From: Microvirga lotononidis
Lineage (GTDB): Bacteria > Pseudomonadota > Alphaproteobacteria > Rhizobiales > Beijerinckiaceae
Direction of reading: 5' to 3'
Assembly: GCF_034627025.1 (NCBI RefSeq)
Contig: NZ_CP141048.1
Location: 4,292,001-4,356,000, forward strand
Length of the DNA: 64,000 nt
Numbering within the stretch: the stretch's first letter is position 1; every line of letters starts with the position of its first letter. Made by a program: the position numbers and the translations under genes. The notes under the pieces were generated by a model. That model was not told the origin of the DNA and did no database searches. It was given only the letters and a program-made list of their open reading frames with translations. This document shows, piece by piece, positions 1 through 8,682 of the stretch.

Positions 1-3000
1 GCCGTGGTCGACGCTCCCGCAGTCGGCGGCCTCGACGGCGTGTCCGGCGACTGGGGGACCATGCACGGTACGGAAGACCGGCCGATCCTGCTGCGCCTCG
101 ATCCGGGTCTCGGCGACACCGACGGGTCCGAGACGGTGGTCGGCGATATTCTCATCGGAGACATTCCCGCCGGAGCCGTCCTGCGGCTGGCGGATGGCAC
201 TGTCATCGATGCCGATGAGCACGGAATCTACCGGATCGCCGCTTCGCACATGGCGGGCGTGACGCTGACCATGCCTCACGACAGCGATGAAGCACGGACC
301 CTCAAGATCGTGATGACCATCGAGGATAGCGACGGCGTTCAGGTGACCATCGGCGGGAAAATGGTAGTGGATCCGCTCGGCGATGCCGATACGCCCGAAA
401 TGAAGTTCGAGCCCGCCAATGGAAGCGCACACAACAGCCTGGACCCGGGTCAGGGCTGGATCCCGCTCCAGATTTCGGCCGTCCCGGGAGACAAGGACGG
501 ATCGGAAAGCCTCCAGATGTGGGTGCGGAATGTGCCGCCTGGGGCCGTTCTGTCATCCGGAATCGCGGTGGGCGAAGGGATCTGGCTGGTGCCGGTCGAG
601 AACCTCCCGTCCCTCGCCATCCGCCCCGGGGCTCGGTTCACCCAAAGCTTCGAGCTGAAGGTCACGGCCGTTGCCGTCGAGCGCGAAGGGGATCAGACCG
701 ATCTGACGGTCCGGATCCCGGTGACCATCACGGTCCCGAGCGGTGGCGGTGGGGATGGAAGTGGAGGCGATGGAACGGGTCCCGGCACGGATCCGGACGA
801 TGCGCCTTCGGCCCAGGCGCCCCGGCTGGTGGTCAGGGATGCGGATACTCTCGAAGACCGCAGCGTCATCCTCTCCATTGAAGCCGCGACCAAGGATACG
901 GACGGCGGACGCGAAACCCTCGGCATCCGCATCAATGGTGTCCCTGGGGGCGCGAGCCTCTCAGTCGGCGTCAGGGACCCCTTTACGGGCGCCTGGGTGC
1001 TCCACCCGGACCAGCTCCAAGACGTCCGTCTTATTCCGCCTGCCAATTTCTCCGGCAGGATCGATCTCGAGATCGTCGCCGTATCGACGGAGGCCACAGG
1101 GGACCAGAAAGCCGTTTCGGCCACGATCCATGTCAACGTCGACGCCGTGGCGGACGATGCCCTCATCAATGCCAATCCCTCGGTCGCCGATGAGGACGGT
1201 GCCGTTCCGTTGAAGCTCACTGTCACGCCCGGCGACAGTGACGGCAGCGAGTTCGTCACGGCCGTGATCGTCTCCGGTGTCCCGCAAGGGGGGCGCCTCG
1301 AGGGCGCCGGTATCGTCGATCTCGGTAATGGCCGTTGGGCAGTCGATCCCGCCCAATTGGAAAGCCTGCAGTTCGTCCCGCCGGCCAATAGTCATGGCAC
1401 GTATCATCTGACGGTGACGGCCACGACGCAGGAGCGCAGCAACGGCGATACGCACGATACGCAGCGGACGATCGCCGTGACCATCGTGCCGAAAGCGGAT
1501 GCCCCAACGGTCAATGCGCACGATACATCAGGACGGGAAGACGGGACGATCGCTCTCGATATCTCCGCGTCTCTGGTGGACACCGACGGTTCGGAGGTAC
1601 TCTCCGTGGTCATCCAGGGATTGCCCGAAGGCGCACGGCTGTCCAAGGGGATCAACAATGGCGACGGCAGCTGGACGCTGACGCCCTCGCAGCTCTCCGG
1701 ACTGACCGTGACGCCGCCGGCCGACTGGAGCGGCACCATGAATCTGACCGTGCAGGCTCATGCACGGGAAATCTCGAACGGATCGGTGGCGACCACGCAG
1801 ACCACCTTCCAGGTGTCAGTTGAAGCCGTCGCGGACGCGCCCGTCATCAGTGCCCGCGATGCAAGCGGGCTCGAGGACCAGCCGATCGCGCTGAGCCTCT
1901 CGGCGGCCCTGACGGATCGCGATGCTTCGGAAGTGTTGTCCGTCGTCATCCTCGGCATGCCCGCAGGGGCAAGCCTCACCTACGGCACGCGTCAATCCGA
2001 CGGGAGCTGGATCGTGGCACCGGCCGACCTGCCGCATCTTGCCGTCATCCCACCGGAGAATTTCTCCGGCACCTTCGGTCTCACCATGCGCGCCACATCA
2101 CGGGAGCCCAACGGCGACACGGCCACAACCGAGGCGAGTTTCCGCGTGCAGGTCGAGGCGGTGGCCGATGCGCCGAACGTCACGGTGCACGATTTCACCG
2201 GCAACGAGGACACCTCCATCCGGCTCACGGGTCTGGCGGGCGCTCTGGTCGACACGGACGGATCGGAGAGCCTCAGCTTCGTCCTCAGCGGCCTGCCGGC
2301 CGGTGCGAGCCTGAACGCGGGAACCAAGCAGTCCGACGGCAGCTGGCTGCTCACACCGGCTCAGCTCGGCAATCTGGTCTTCACGCCTCCGGCGAACGTA
2401 TCCGGGCAATTCACGCTCACGCTCACCGGCATCGCGACCGAGAGCGTCGGCGGGTCGGTGGCCCGCACGTCCCGGGACTTCACCATCGGCGTCAACCCCG
2501 TGGCGGACGCCGGTACGATCGCGGGAACGAGCACGGGCGACGAGGACACGCCGATCGTCCTCAATCCGACCTTCACGCTCCAGGACAACGATGGGTCGGA
2601 AACCTGGTCCGAGTTCACGCAGGTGTCGGGTCTGCCCACCGGTGCGAGCCTCAATCTCGGAACCCAGCTGACGGCGGGCACCTGGCTGGTCGCCACGGCC
2701 GATCTGCGCGCCGGCCTGGTGAGGATCAATCCGGCGGAGCACAGCGATGCGGACTTCACCCTGACCCTGAAGGCGACCATTACGGATACGGGCAACGGTA
2801 TTTCCGTCAGCCGGGAGGTGACAGGCACGCACGTGGTCACCGTCCATGCGGTCGCCGACACACCCGTGGCCACCGCGGAGAACGTGACCGGTAAGGAGGA
2901 CCACGCCATCACGCTGAACCTGTCCGCGGCCCTCGCGGATACGGACGGTTCGGAGACGCTGTCGGTCAGCATCCTGGGCGTTCCCGACGACTTCACCCTG

Positions 3001-3900
3001 TCCCACGGAACGTCCCTTGGAGGCGGTGTGTGGCGGGTTCCGGCCGAGGCGCTCTCAGGGCTGCAACTCCATCCTGCGCAGGACTGGAACGGAACGCTTC
3101 ACCTGACGCTCCAGGCGACGAGCACCGAGACGACAGGCCAAGCCGCGACGACGACCACGCCATTCACCGTGACGATCGATGCGGTGAACGACGCGCCTGA
3201 ACTGGTGCTGACCGGACCGAGCCATGCGGAGGCAGGCGCCCATCATACAAGCGCCGTGGGCCTCGCACAGGCGCATGACGTGGACAGCCTGCAACTCGGC
3301 GGCGCGACTGTGACCCTCACCGGGGCACAGGCAGGCGACAGGCTCGATTTCGCCGGGTACCTGCTGCACGAGGAAAACGGGCGCGTGATGGTCGGTGATA
3401 CCGGAATCGAAGTCGTCGGCGGCGGATATGCATCCCAGACGGGAACGCTGACCCTGAGCGGACATGCGAGACCCGATGTCTACTCGGCAGTGCTGCAATC
3501 TCTGGTCCTGGAGAGCGCGGACGCGAACGGCCTCGCTGCCGGATCGCGCAGTATCGGCGTGACGCTCTTCGACAGCGAGGGATCTGCCTCGACGCCGAAA
3601 ACCATCGAGGTGATCGTGGACGAACCTCCGCCATCCCCGATCGAGGCCCATGGGCTGATGGCTGCCGCGGATACGGGGACGACGCAGGACCTGTCCGGGT
3701 CCGACATTCTTCTGCTCATGGCGGACGGCACGATCGACCCCGGTCATGGAACCGCCGGAGCATGGACGGATCAGATCGATATTGGCCATTCGCCGGAGGC
3801 CGCTCCGCACCAGCCTGTGGAACTCGACCAGCCTGTTGCCGATCACGTCCAGCCGATCGACAACCTCCAGCTCGAATCCGCCAGGACCCATTGGTCGTGA
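1..3900 (+). CDS. Giant repetitive Ig/cadherin-like protein (5' truncated)
   Basis: The frame is open from the first base and no start context is visible, so the N terminus lies outside the window; about 1,299 residues remain. The visible part is at least nine tandem modules of roughly 110-125 residues. Each has a D-x-D-G-x-E type motif (residues about 38, 163, 298, 411, 526, 638, 750, 861 and 979, counted from codon 2) and, in the central modules, an AVADAP linker, an ED pair and a PPxxxSG block. A Gly-rich linker sits near residue 250-265. A diverged cadherin-like module follows (about 1050-1210), then a low-complexity tail. Acidic motifs of this kind usually bind Ca2+ in adhesins and type I-secreted proteins. 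No RTX nonapeptides or LPXTG are seen. Role as adhesin or biofilm protein is inference. Confidence 0.75.
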   Translation, partial: AVVDAPAVGGLDGVSGDWGTMHGTEDRPILLRLDPGLGDTDGSETVVGDILIGDIPAGAVLRLADGTVIDADEHGIYRIAASHMAGVTLTMPHDSDEARTLKIVMTIEDSDGVQVTIGGKMVVDPLGDADTPEMKFEPANGSAHNSLDPGQGWIPLQISAVPGDKDGSESLQMWVRNVPPGAVLSSGIAVGEGIWLVPVENLPSLAIRPGARFTQSFELKVTAVAVEREGDQTDLTVRIPVTITVPSGGGGDGSGGDGTGPGTDPDDAPSAQAPRLVVRDADTLEDRSVILSIEAATKDTDGGRETLGIRINGVPGGASLSVGVRDPFTGAWVLHPDQLQDVRLIPPANFSGRIDLEIVAVSTEATGDQKAVSATIHVNVDAVADDALINANPSVADEDGAVPLKLTVTPGDSDGSEFVTAVIVSGVPQGGRLEGAGIVDLGNGRWAVDPAQLESLQFVPPANSHGTYHLTVTATTQERSNGDTHDTQRTIAVTIVPKADAPTVNAHDTSGREDGTIALDISASLVDTDGSEVLSVVIQGLPEGARLSKGINNGDGSWTLTPSQLSGLTVTPPADWSGTMNLTVQAHAREISNGSVATTQTTFQVSVEAVADAPVISARDASGLEDQPIALSLSAALTDRDASEVLSVVILGMPAGASLTYGTRQSDGSWIVAPADLPHLAVIPPENFSGTFGLTMRATSREPNGDTATTEASFRVQVEAVADAPNVTVHDFTGNEDTSIRLTGLAGALVDTDGSESLSFVLSGLPAGASLNAGTKQSDGSWLLTPAQLGNLVFTPPANVSGQFTLTLTGIATESVGGSVARTSRDFTIGVNPVADAGTIAGTSTGDEDTPIVLNPTFTLQDNDGSETWSEFTQVSGLPTGASLNLGTQLTAGTWLVATADLRAGLVRINPAEHSDADFTLTLKATITDTGNGISVSREVTGTHVVTVHAVADTPVATAENVTGKEDHAITLNLSAALADTDGSETLSVSILGVPDDFTLSHGTSLGGGVWRVPAEALSGLQLHPAQDWNGTLHLTLQATSTETTGQAATTTTPFTVTIDAVNDAPELVLTGPSHAEAGAHHTSAVGLAQAHDVDSLQLGGATVTLTGAQAGDRLDFAGYLLHEENGRVMVGDTGIEVVGGGYASQTGTLTLSGHARPDVYSAVLQSLVLESADANGLAAGSRSIGVTLFDSEGSASTPKTIEVIVDEPPPSPIEAHGLMAAADTGTTQDLSGSDILLLMADGTIDPGHGTAGAWTDQIDIGHSPEAAPHQPVELDQPVADHVQPIDNLQLESARTHWS

Positions 3901-4012
3901 GTATTCCATGGGCGGATGCCGGGGTCGGGCTCATCGCGAGCCGATTCTGTTGACGCGCCCTGGGTGCCGGTCTTAGAGAGGATTTGACGGTAGGGCGGTG
4001 CTCACCGTTTCC

Positions 4013-4102
<90 letters not shown>

Positions 4103-4543
4103 TTCACCATGATCGGTCGATTGTCTTCGGGAACGGTTGGATGGACCCGGATTATTAACCAAGACCGCTCAAAAAGCATCGCTCCGGTCGAGCTTGGACC
4201 GCCTCCTGTCTGCGGAATTCCATGACCACATCGGCGCAAAGTGCCGCACAGTCGATGCCGAGAGCTAAAGGCTTGATTTCAATAGATCTTTATCTCTGAA
4301 GCGCCGATGCCAGGCAGCTTCAATGCTGTCGGCCCTCCGGTTCGGCCCCGTCGTCGGATGCGGAGTTTTTCTGAGGTTGAGCGCTAGGAATTCGTCTTAA
4401 GACAATGATTTTCTGGCCTTTTTGCTATCATGATACATTGTTATTGTTTTTCTAGCTTTGCCATTGACAAGCGCGGCTATTTAACTTTCCTTTAAGGACC
4501 CGAAAGCACTTTGGCGCGAGGCCCGGGCTAGCCCGGCTCTGCC
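4103..4543. other. Intergenic region before rlpA
   Basis: No coding sequence is evident in these 441 bases. They hold two perfect 10-bp palindromes, GTCTTAAGAC (4394-4403) and TATCATGATA (4426-4435), and an AT-rich stretch. A TTGACA hexamer (4464-4469) could be a -35 box. A CtrA-type TTAA-N7-TTAA site follows where a -10 box would be expected. A 14-bp palindrome (4523-4536) lies just before the first possible rlpA start. Confidence 0.5.
4481..4495. promoter_or_regulatory. CtrA-type box upstream of rlpA
   Basis: TTAA (4481-4484), seven bases, TTAA (4492-4495): an exact match to the TTAA-N7-TTAA full site of the cell-cycle regulator CtrA. It begins 11 bases after a TTGACA hexamer and lies 48 bases before the first possible rlpA ATG. 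Binding is inferred from the motif only. Confidence 0.5.
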
Positions 4544-5578
4544 ATGCACGGTGCGGATAATGGAATGCGAGACCAAATGCCTTCGAATCGCGCAGAAGTG
4601 ACGACCGACCTGAAGGGAAGCGCCTCTTCCTTCAATCGCTGGACCCTCCTTCGCGTCGCAGGCGTGACCGCAATCGCACTGACCGCAGCCAACTGCTCCT
4701 CCAATGTTCGCGGTGGCATCGACCCCAAATACGGCGTTGCTCCGAGCCCGAAAGTCGTCGCCGACGGCCAGCCCGTTCCCAAGGGCGGCGGTCGCGAGAT
4801 GGTCGGCAAGCCCTACACGGTGGCCGGCCGCACCTATGTTCCCAACGAGACGCCTCGCTCCACCGAGGGCCTCGCATCCTGGTACGGATCCAACTTCCAC
4901 GGGCGCATGACGGCGAACGGTGAGGTCTTCGACCGGGACTCGATCGCGGCCGCCCATACGACCATGCCGCTCCCGAGCTATGCCCGGGTGACCAACCTGC
5001 AGAACGGCCATTCGATGATCGTTCGCGTGAACGACCGGGGGCCGTTCCACGGGAACCGGGTGATCGACGTTTCCGAGCGCGCCGCGGCCGCTCTCGGATT
5101 CCGGCAGTCGGGAACGGCGCGGGTGCGGGTCGACTACGTTGGCCGCGCATCCACGAATGGCAGCGACGACCGCATCCTCCTGGCGAGCCTGAGGACCGAC
5201 GGAACGCCTGCAGCACTCACCGGTTCGGCCCCGACCATGATTGCCCAGGCGGCGCCGCAGACCAACGTGACCCGTCAGGCCATCGCACTCCGTACGTACG
5301 AGCCGGATGACGGAGCGTATGCGGCACCGGCCCGTCCGTCACAGGCGGCCGGCTCCGGCGCCGTTGCCAGCAATGTGCCGCTGCCGCCCGAGCGTCCGTT
5401 CGACCTCGGCACCATCCCGGGTGCCGCGAGCCCGGTGGCCCGGATCAGCTCCGCGTCTCCAGCTTCGCGTCCCGTTGTGGCCAGTCTCTACGGATCGCCG
5501 GCTGACGATTCCCGCTCCGGCTTCCAGAGAAACGGCGCTTATACGTCTGCCGATCCCTCCAAGTTCGTTCTTCGATAG
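4544..5578 (+). CDS. rlpA: RlpA-family septal ring lytic transglycosylase lipoprotein
   Basis: RlpA proteins are outer-membrane lipoproteins that cleave denuded peptidoglycan glycan strands at the division site. The N terminus has a hydrophobic stretch ending in the lipobox-like ALTAANC, placing the lipidated Cys at residue 51 if the first ATG is used. A double-psi beta-barrel follows (about residues 105-200), with GLASWYG, HGRMTANGEVFD and VRVNDRGPF blocks and a VIDVSERAA stretch. The rest is a Pro/Ala/Ser-rich tail without a SPOR domain. Start is uncertain: ATG codons at 4544, 4565 and 4577 are all in frame and none has a good Shine-Dalgarno. The first lies right behind a strong palindrome, so a later start, which shortens the n-region before the signal peptide, is quite possible. 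Confidence 0.88.
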   Translation: MHGADNGMRDQMPSNRAEVTTDLKGSASSFNRWTLLRVAGVTAIALTAANCSSNVRGGIDPKYGVAPSPKVVADGQPVPKGGGREMVGKPYTVAGRTYVPNETPRSTEGLASWYGSNFHGRMTANGEVFDRDSIAAAHTTMPLPSYARVTNLQNGHSMIVRVNDRGPFHGNRVIDVSERAAAALGFRQSGTARVRVDYVGRASTNGSDDRILLASLRTDGTPAALTGSAPTMIAQAAPQTNVTRQAIALRTYEPDDGAYAAPARPSQAAGSGAVASNVPLPPERPFDLGTIPGAASPVARISSASPASRPVVASLYGSPADDSRSGFQRNGAYTSADPSKFVLR

Positions 5579-5607
5579 AGGTCGGGTCTAAGGATCCGAT
5601 CGATGGG

Positions 5608-5642
5608 ACCGGCGAGAGCGTAGCAGCCGGTTGATTTGTTAT
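5608..5642 (+). terminator. Possible terminator after rlpA
   Basis: Inverted repeat ACCGGC (5608-5613) / GCCGGT (5626-5631) is followed by the T-rich run TGATTTGTTATT. The stem is short and the loop long (12 bases), so this is a weak candidate. Confidence 0.35.
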
Positions 5643-5695
5643 TGACGCGCCACAGATTCGGGTTCTCCTAGGGGAATAGCCTGGAGAAGCTGACG

Positions 5696-6907
5696 ATGCG
5701 TCATGTTAAAGTCGCCCGAGCCTTGGCGGCGGTTGGATTTGTGTGGAGTGCCATCTCTCTTCCGTTTGGTTGGCCGCAAGCGGCGCAGGCGCAGAATTTT
5801 CAGACGAGCGCACCCACGGCCATCCTCATTGACGCAGGAAGCCATGCGGTTCTCTTCGAGAAGAACGCCGACGAGCTGACCGCACCCGCCAGCATGGCCA
5901 AGACCATGACGGCGGAGGTCGTTTTCAACGAGATCAAAAGCGGTCGCCTGAACTTCGACAACGAGTTCATGATCTCGGAGAACGCCTGGCGCAAAGGCGG
6001 CGGGGGATCGGGCGGCTCTTCCATGTTCGCCAAGGTGAATACCCCTGTCCGCCTCGAGGATCTGCTGCGCGGACTCATCATCCAATCGGGCAACGATGCC
6101 GCGATCGCCATCGCCGAGGGCGTTGCCGGAACGGAAGATAACTTCGCGCGCATGATGAACGAGAGGGCGAAGCAGATCGGCTTGTCGCAATCGACGTTCC
6201 GTAACGCCACGGGTTATGGTCACCCTGACCAGAAGGTTACCGTCCGGGATCTGTCGAAGCTCGCCCTTCACATCATCGAGACCTATCCGGATCTCTACAA
6301 GATGTTCGGCGAGCGGGAGTTTACCTGGAACAAGATCCGCCAGCAGAACCGCAATCCCTTGCTGTTCATGGATATCGGCGCTGACGGCCTGAAAACCGGC
6401 AATATCGACGAGTCCGGCTTCGGCCTGATGGGGTCCGCCGTGCAGAACGACCAGCGCCTGATCGTGGTCGTGAACGGCCTCAAGACGGCGAAGGACCGCG
6501 CCAACGAGGCGCGCAAGCTGCTGGACTGGGGTTTCCGGGCTTTCGAGACCCAGCAGCTCTTCGCCGAGGGCCAGGTCGTCGGCGAGGCTCAGGTGTTCGG
6601 CGGGAACAAGCGGTCGCTTCCGCTTGTGTCCAGGAAGCCTGTTCGTGTACTTGTGCCCCGTGGGGAGAGCGAACGGGTCACCGCTCGCATCGTCTACACC
6701 GGACCGCTGAAGGCCCCCGTCCAGAAAGGGGCGGAGGTGGCCCGGCTCCAGGTCAACCGCGGGGACATGCAGGCGCTCGACATGCCGCTCTATGCCGATG
6801 AGGATGTTCAGGAAGGGACGCTGAGCCAGCGTGCCCTGGACGGCCTGCTGGAATTCAGCACGGGGTGGGTCCGCCGCGCTTTCACGAGCGTGATCGAAGG
6901 CATTTGA
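5696..6907 (+). CDS. dacC: D-alanyl-D-alanine carboxypeptidase (peptidase S11, PBP5/6 type)
   Basis: This penicillin-binding protein removes the terminal D-Ala from peptidoglycan pentapeptides in the periplasm. A signal peptide covers about residues 1-32 (hydrophobic core, then AAQAQ). All three S11 active-site motifs are present: SMAK (S66, K69), SGN (131-133) and KTG (233-235). A PBP5 C-terminal beta domain follows (about 290-380), and the last residues could form the membrane-anchoring amphipathic helix. A GGAGA Shine-Dalgarno precedes the ATG. Its TGA shares one base with the tmk ATG, so the two are translationally coupled. The symbol could equally be dacF or dacA. Confidence 0.93.
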   Translation: MRHVKVARALAAVGFVWSAISLPFGWPQAAQAQNFQTSAPTAILIDAGSHAVLFEKNADELTAPASMAKTMTAEVVFNEIKSGRLNFDNEFMISENAWRKGGGGSGGSSMFAKVNTPVRLEDLLRGLIIQSGNDAAIAIAEGVAGTEDNFARMMNERAKQIGLSQSTFRNATGYGHPDQKVTVRDLSKLALHIIETYPDLYKMFGEREFTWNKIRQQNRNPLLFMDIGADGLKTGNIDESGFGLMGSAVQNDQRLIVVVNGLKTAKDRANEARKLLDWGFRAFETQQLFAEGQVVGEAQVFGGNKRSLPLVSRKPVRVLVPRGESERVTARIVYTGPLKAPVQKGAEVARLQVNRGDMQALDMPLYADEDVQEGTLSQRALDGLLEFSTGWVRRAFTSVIEGI

Positions 6908-7581
6908 TGGCTGGCTGCTTCATTACGTTCGAAGGCGGGGAGGGCGCAGGCAAGTCGACCCAGATCCAAAGGCTCAGGACCCGGCTGGAGCGTCTCGCCC
7001 AACCGGTCCTCGTGACCCGGGAACCAGGCGGCTCTCCGCATGCCGAGGAAATCCGTGCCTTCATTCTCAGCGGCCGGGCCAAGCATCTGGGGCCTCTCGC
7101 GGAGGCTCTCCTGTTTGCCGCCGCCCGGATCGACCATCTGGACAAGACCATCAAGCCTGCGCTCAAGAGCGGGACGCACGTTCTCTGTGACCGTTTCGCA
7201 GATTCGACGCGAGCGTATCAGGGCTCCCTTGGCAATATCGACAAGGCTCTGATCGATCAGCTCGAGACGGTGACCCTGCAGGGCGTGAAACCCGATCTTA
7301 CCTTGATCCTCGATCTTCCCGCCGAAACCGGGCTGGCCCGGGCCGGAGCCCGGCAGGCGGGAAAAGGCGAGGGCGCCGATCGGTTCGAGGAGGAGGATAT
7401 CTCCTTTCACCAATCCCTGAGGCAGGCTTACCTATCGATCGCTCGGGCCGAACCGAGACGCTGCGCGGTGATCAATGCGGATCAGGATCCCGACGAGGTC
7501 GAGGCCGCGATCTGGGCGGCCGTGCGTGAGCGTCTCCCTCAAATGACCGAGCATGCCGTGAGGCCACTCGATGTCGCGTGA
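6907..7581 (+). CDS. tmk: Thymidylate kinase
   Basis: It phosphorylates dTMP to dTDP with ATP in the cytoplasm, a step common to both dTTP routes. The P-loop GGEGAGKST is at about residues 10-18, DRFADST is the DR(Y/F) substrate motif near residue 97, and an Arg-rich lid lies around 140-160. Length is 224 residues, normal for the family. I chose the ATG at 6907 because it overlaps the preceding stop codon and places the beta strand plus P-loop at the usual distance from the N terminus. The 3' end overlaps holB by 11 bases. Confidence 0.96.
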   Translation: MAGCFITFEGGEGAGKSTQIQRLRTRLERLAQPVLVTREPGGSPHAEEIRAFILSGRAKHLGPLAEALLFAAARIDHLDKTIKPALKSGTHVLCDRFADSTRAYQGSLGNIDKALIDQLETVTLQGVKPDLTLILDLPAETGLARAGARQAGKGEGADRFEEEDISFHQSLRQAYLSIARAEPRRCAVINADQDPDEVEAAIWAAVRERLPQMTEHAVRPLDVA

Positions 7582-8635
7582 CGAGCAGGGCCTTGCGGAG
7601 CCAGATCAGTTCGACGGGGCCCCGCATCCCCGGGAACAGTTCGCGTTCTTCGGCCACCGGGACGGCGAGGACGCGTTTCTGGAGGGGCTTCGCAGCGGTC
7701 GTCTTCATCATGCCTGGCTGATCGGCGGAGCTCAGGGTATCGGTAAGGCCACCCTGGCTTATCGCGTCGCGCGCACGGTTCTCGATCCGCAGAGATCCAA
7801 CGAGCGAGCCATTTCAAGCCTGGACGTGCCGGCCGGCTCCCACGTGGCGCGTCAGGTGGCGGTGCTCTCGCACCCCAATCTTTCCGTCCTGAGACGAGCG
7901 CCGGCCACGGACAAGAAGGGACCGTCGGCCACGATCCCGGTCGATGCGGTCCGCCGGGCGCTCGGCATGTTCGGCTCGACCGCCGCCGACGGCGGCTACA
8001 GGGTCTGCATCGTCGACAGCGCCGAGGACCTGACGATTTCGAGCGCCAATGCGCTGCTCAAGGTGATCGAAGAGCCGCCGCCGCGTTCGCTGTTCCTGAT
8101 CGTCAGTCACGCGCCGCAGAGGGTTCTGCCGACCATCCGCTCGCGCTGTCGGCGCCTTCTCCTGCGCCCCCTGGAAGATCAGGACATCAAGGCGGCGATT
8201 GCGTCCCTCGGATCGCCCTGGACCGATATCCCGCAGGACGTGGTGGATCAGGCGCTTCGCTACGGCGAAGGCTCGGTCCGGCGCACCCTGGAGTTCCTCG
8301 ACGCCGACAAGGTCGCCTTCATCGATCAGGTGAACCGGCTCCTGAACGGCCTGCCGAAGGCCGACACCAAGCAGATCCTTGCACTCGCGGAGGCCTTGTC
8401 CAAGCGCGACGCCGACGACAGCTACGAACTCGCCCTGGAAACCGTGCAGCGCTGGGTCTCCGACCGGCTTCACGAGCGGGCGGGCCTGGGAGCGTCCCGC
8501 CTTGCGCCTTTGGTGGAGGTATGTGACAAGATCGGCCGTTCGGCGCGCGAGATCGATGTGTTCAACCTCGACCGCCGGCCCTTCATCCTGACGATGTTCG
8601 ACGATCTCGCCGAGGCTGTTCGGCGGGCGGCCTGA
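7571..8635 (+). CDS. holB: DNA polymerase III subunit delta'
   Basis: Delta' is the stator of the clamp-loader complex that loads the beta clamp. An AAA+ ATPase fold is visible with a P-loop-like GGAQGIGKAT (about residues 50-59), the NALLKVIEEPP block (about 161-171) and the SRCRR sensor segment (about 193-197), followed by a helical C-terminal collar domain. Length is 354 residues. It overlaps tmk by 11 bases. The tmk-holB-metG order is common in alphaproteobacteria, consistent with one operon. Confidence 0.94.
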   Translation: MSRDEQGLAEPDQFDGAPHPREQFAFFGHRDGEDAFLEGLRSGRLHHAWLIGGAQGIGKATLAYRVARTVLDPQRSNERAISSLDVPAGSHVARQVAVLSHPNLSVLRRAPATDKKGPSATIPVDAVRRALGMFGSTAADGGYRVCIVDSAEDLTISSANALLKVIEEPPPRSLFLIVSHAPQRVLPTIRSRCRRLLLRPLEDQDIKAAIASLGSPWTDIPQDVVDQALRYGEGSVRRTLEFLDADKVAFIDQVNRLLNGLPKADTKQILALAEALSKRDADDSYELALETVQRWVSDRLHERAGLGASRLAPLVEVCDKIGRSAREIDVFNLDRRPFILTMFDDLAEAVRRAA

Positions 8636-8682
8636 AGCCTCATCGTCCGAAGGGTTTTTGATTTCAGGACTTAGGACTCGAC

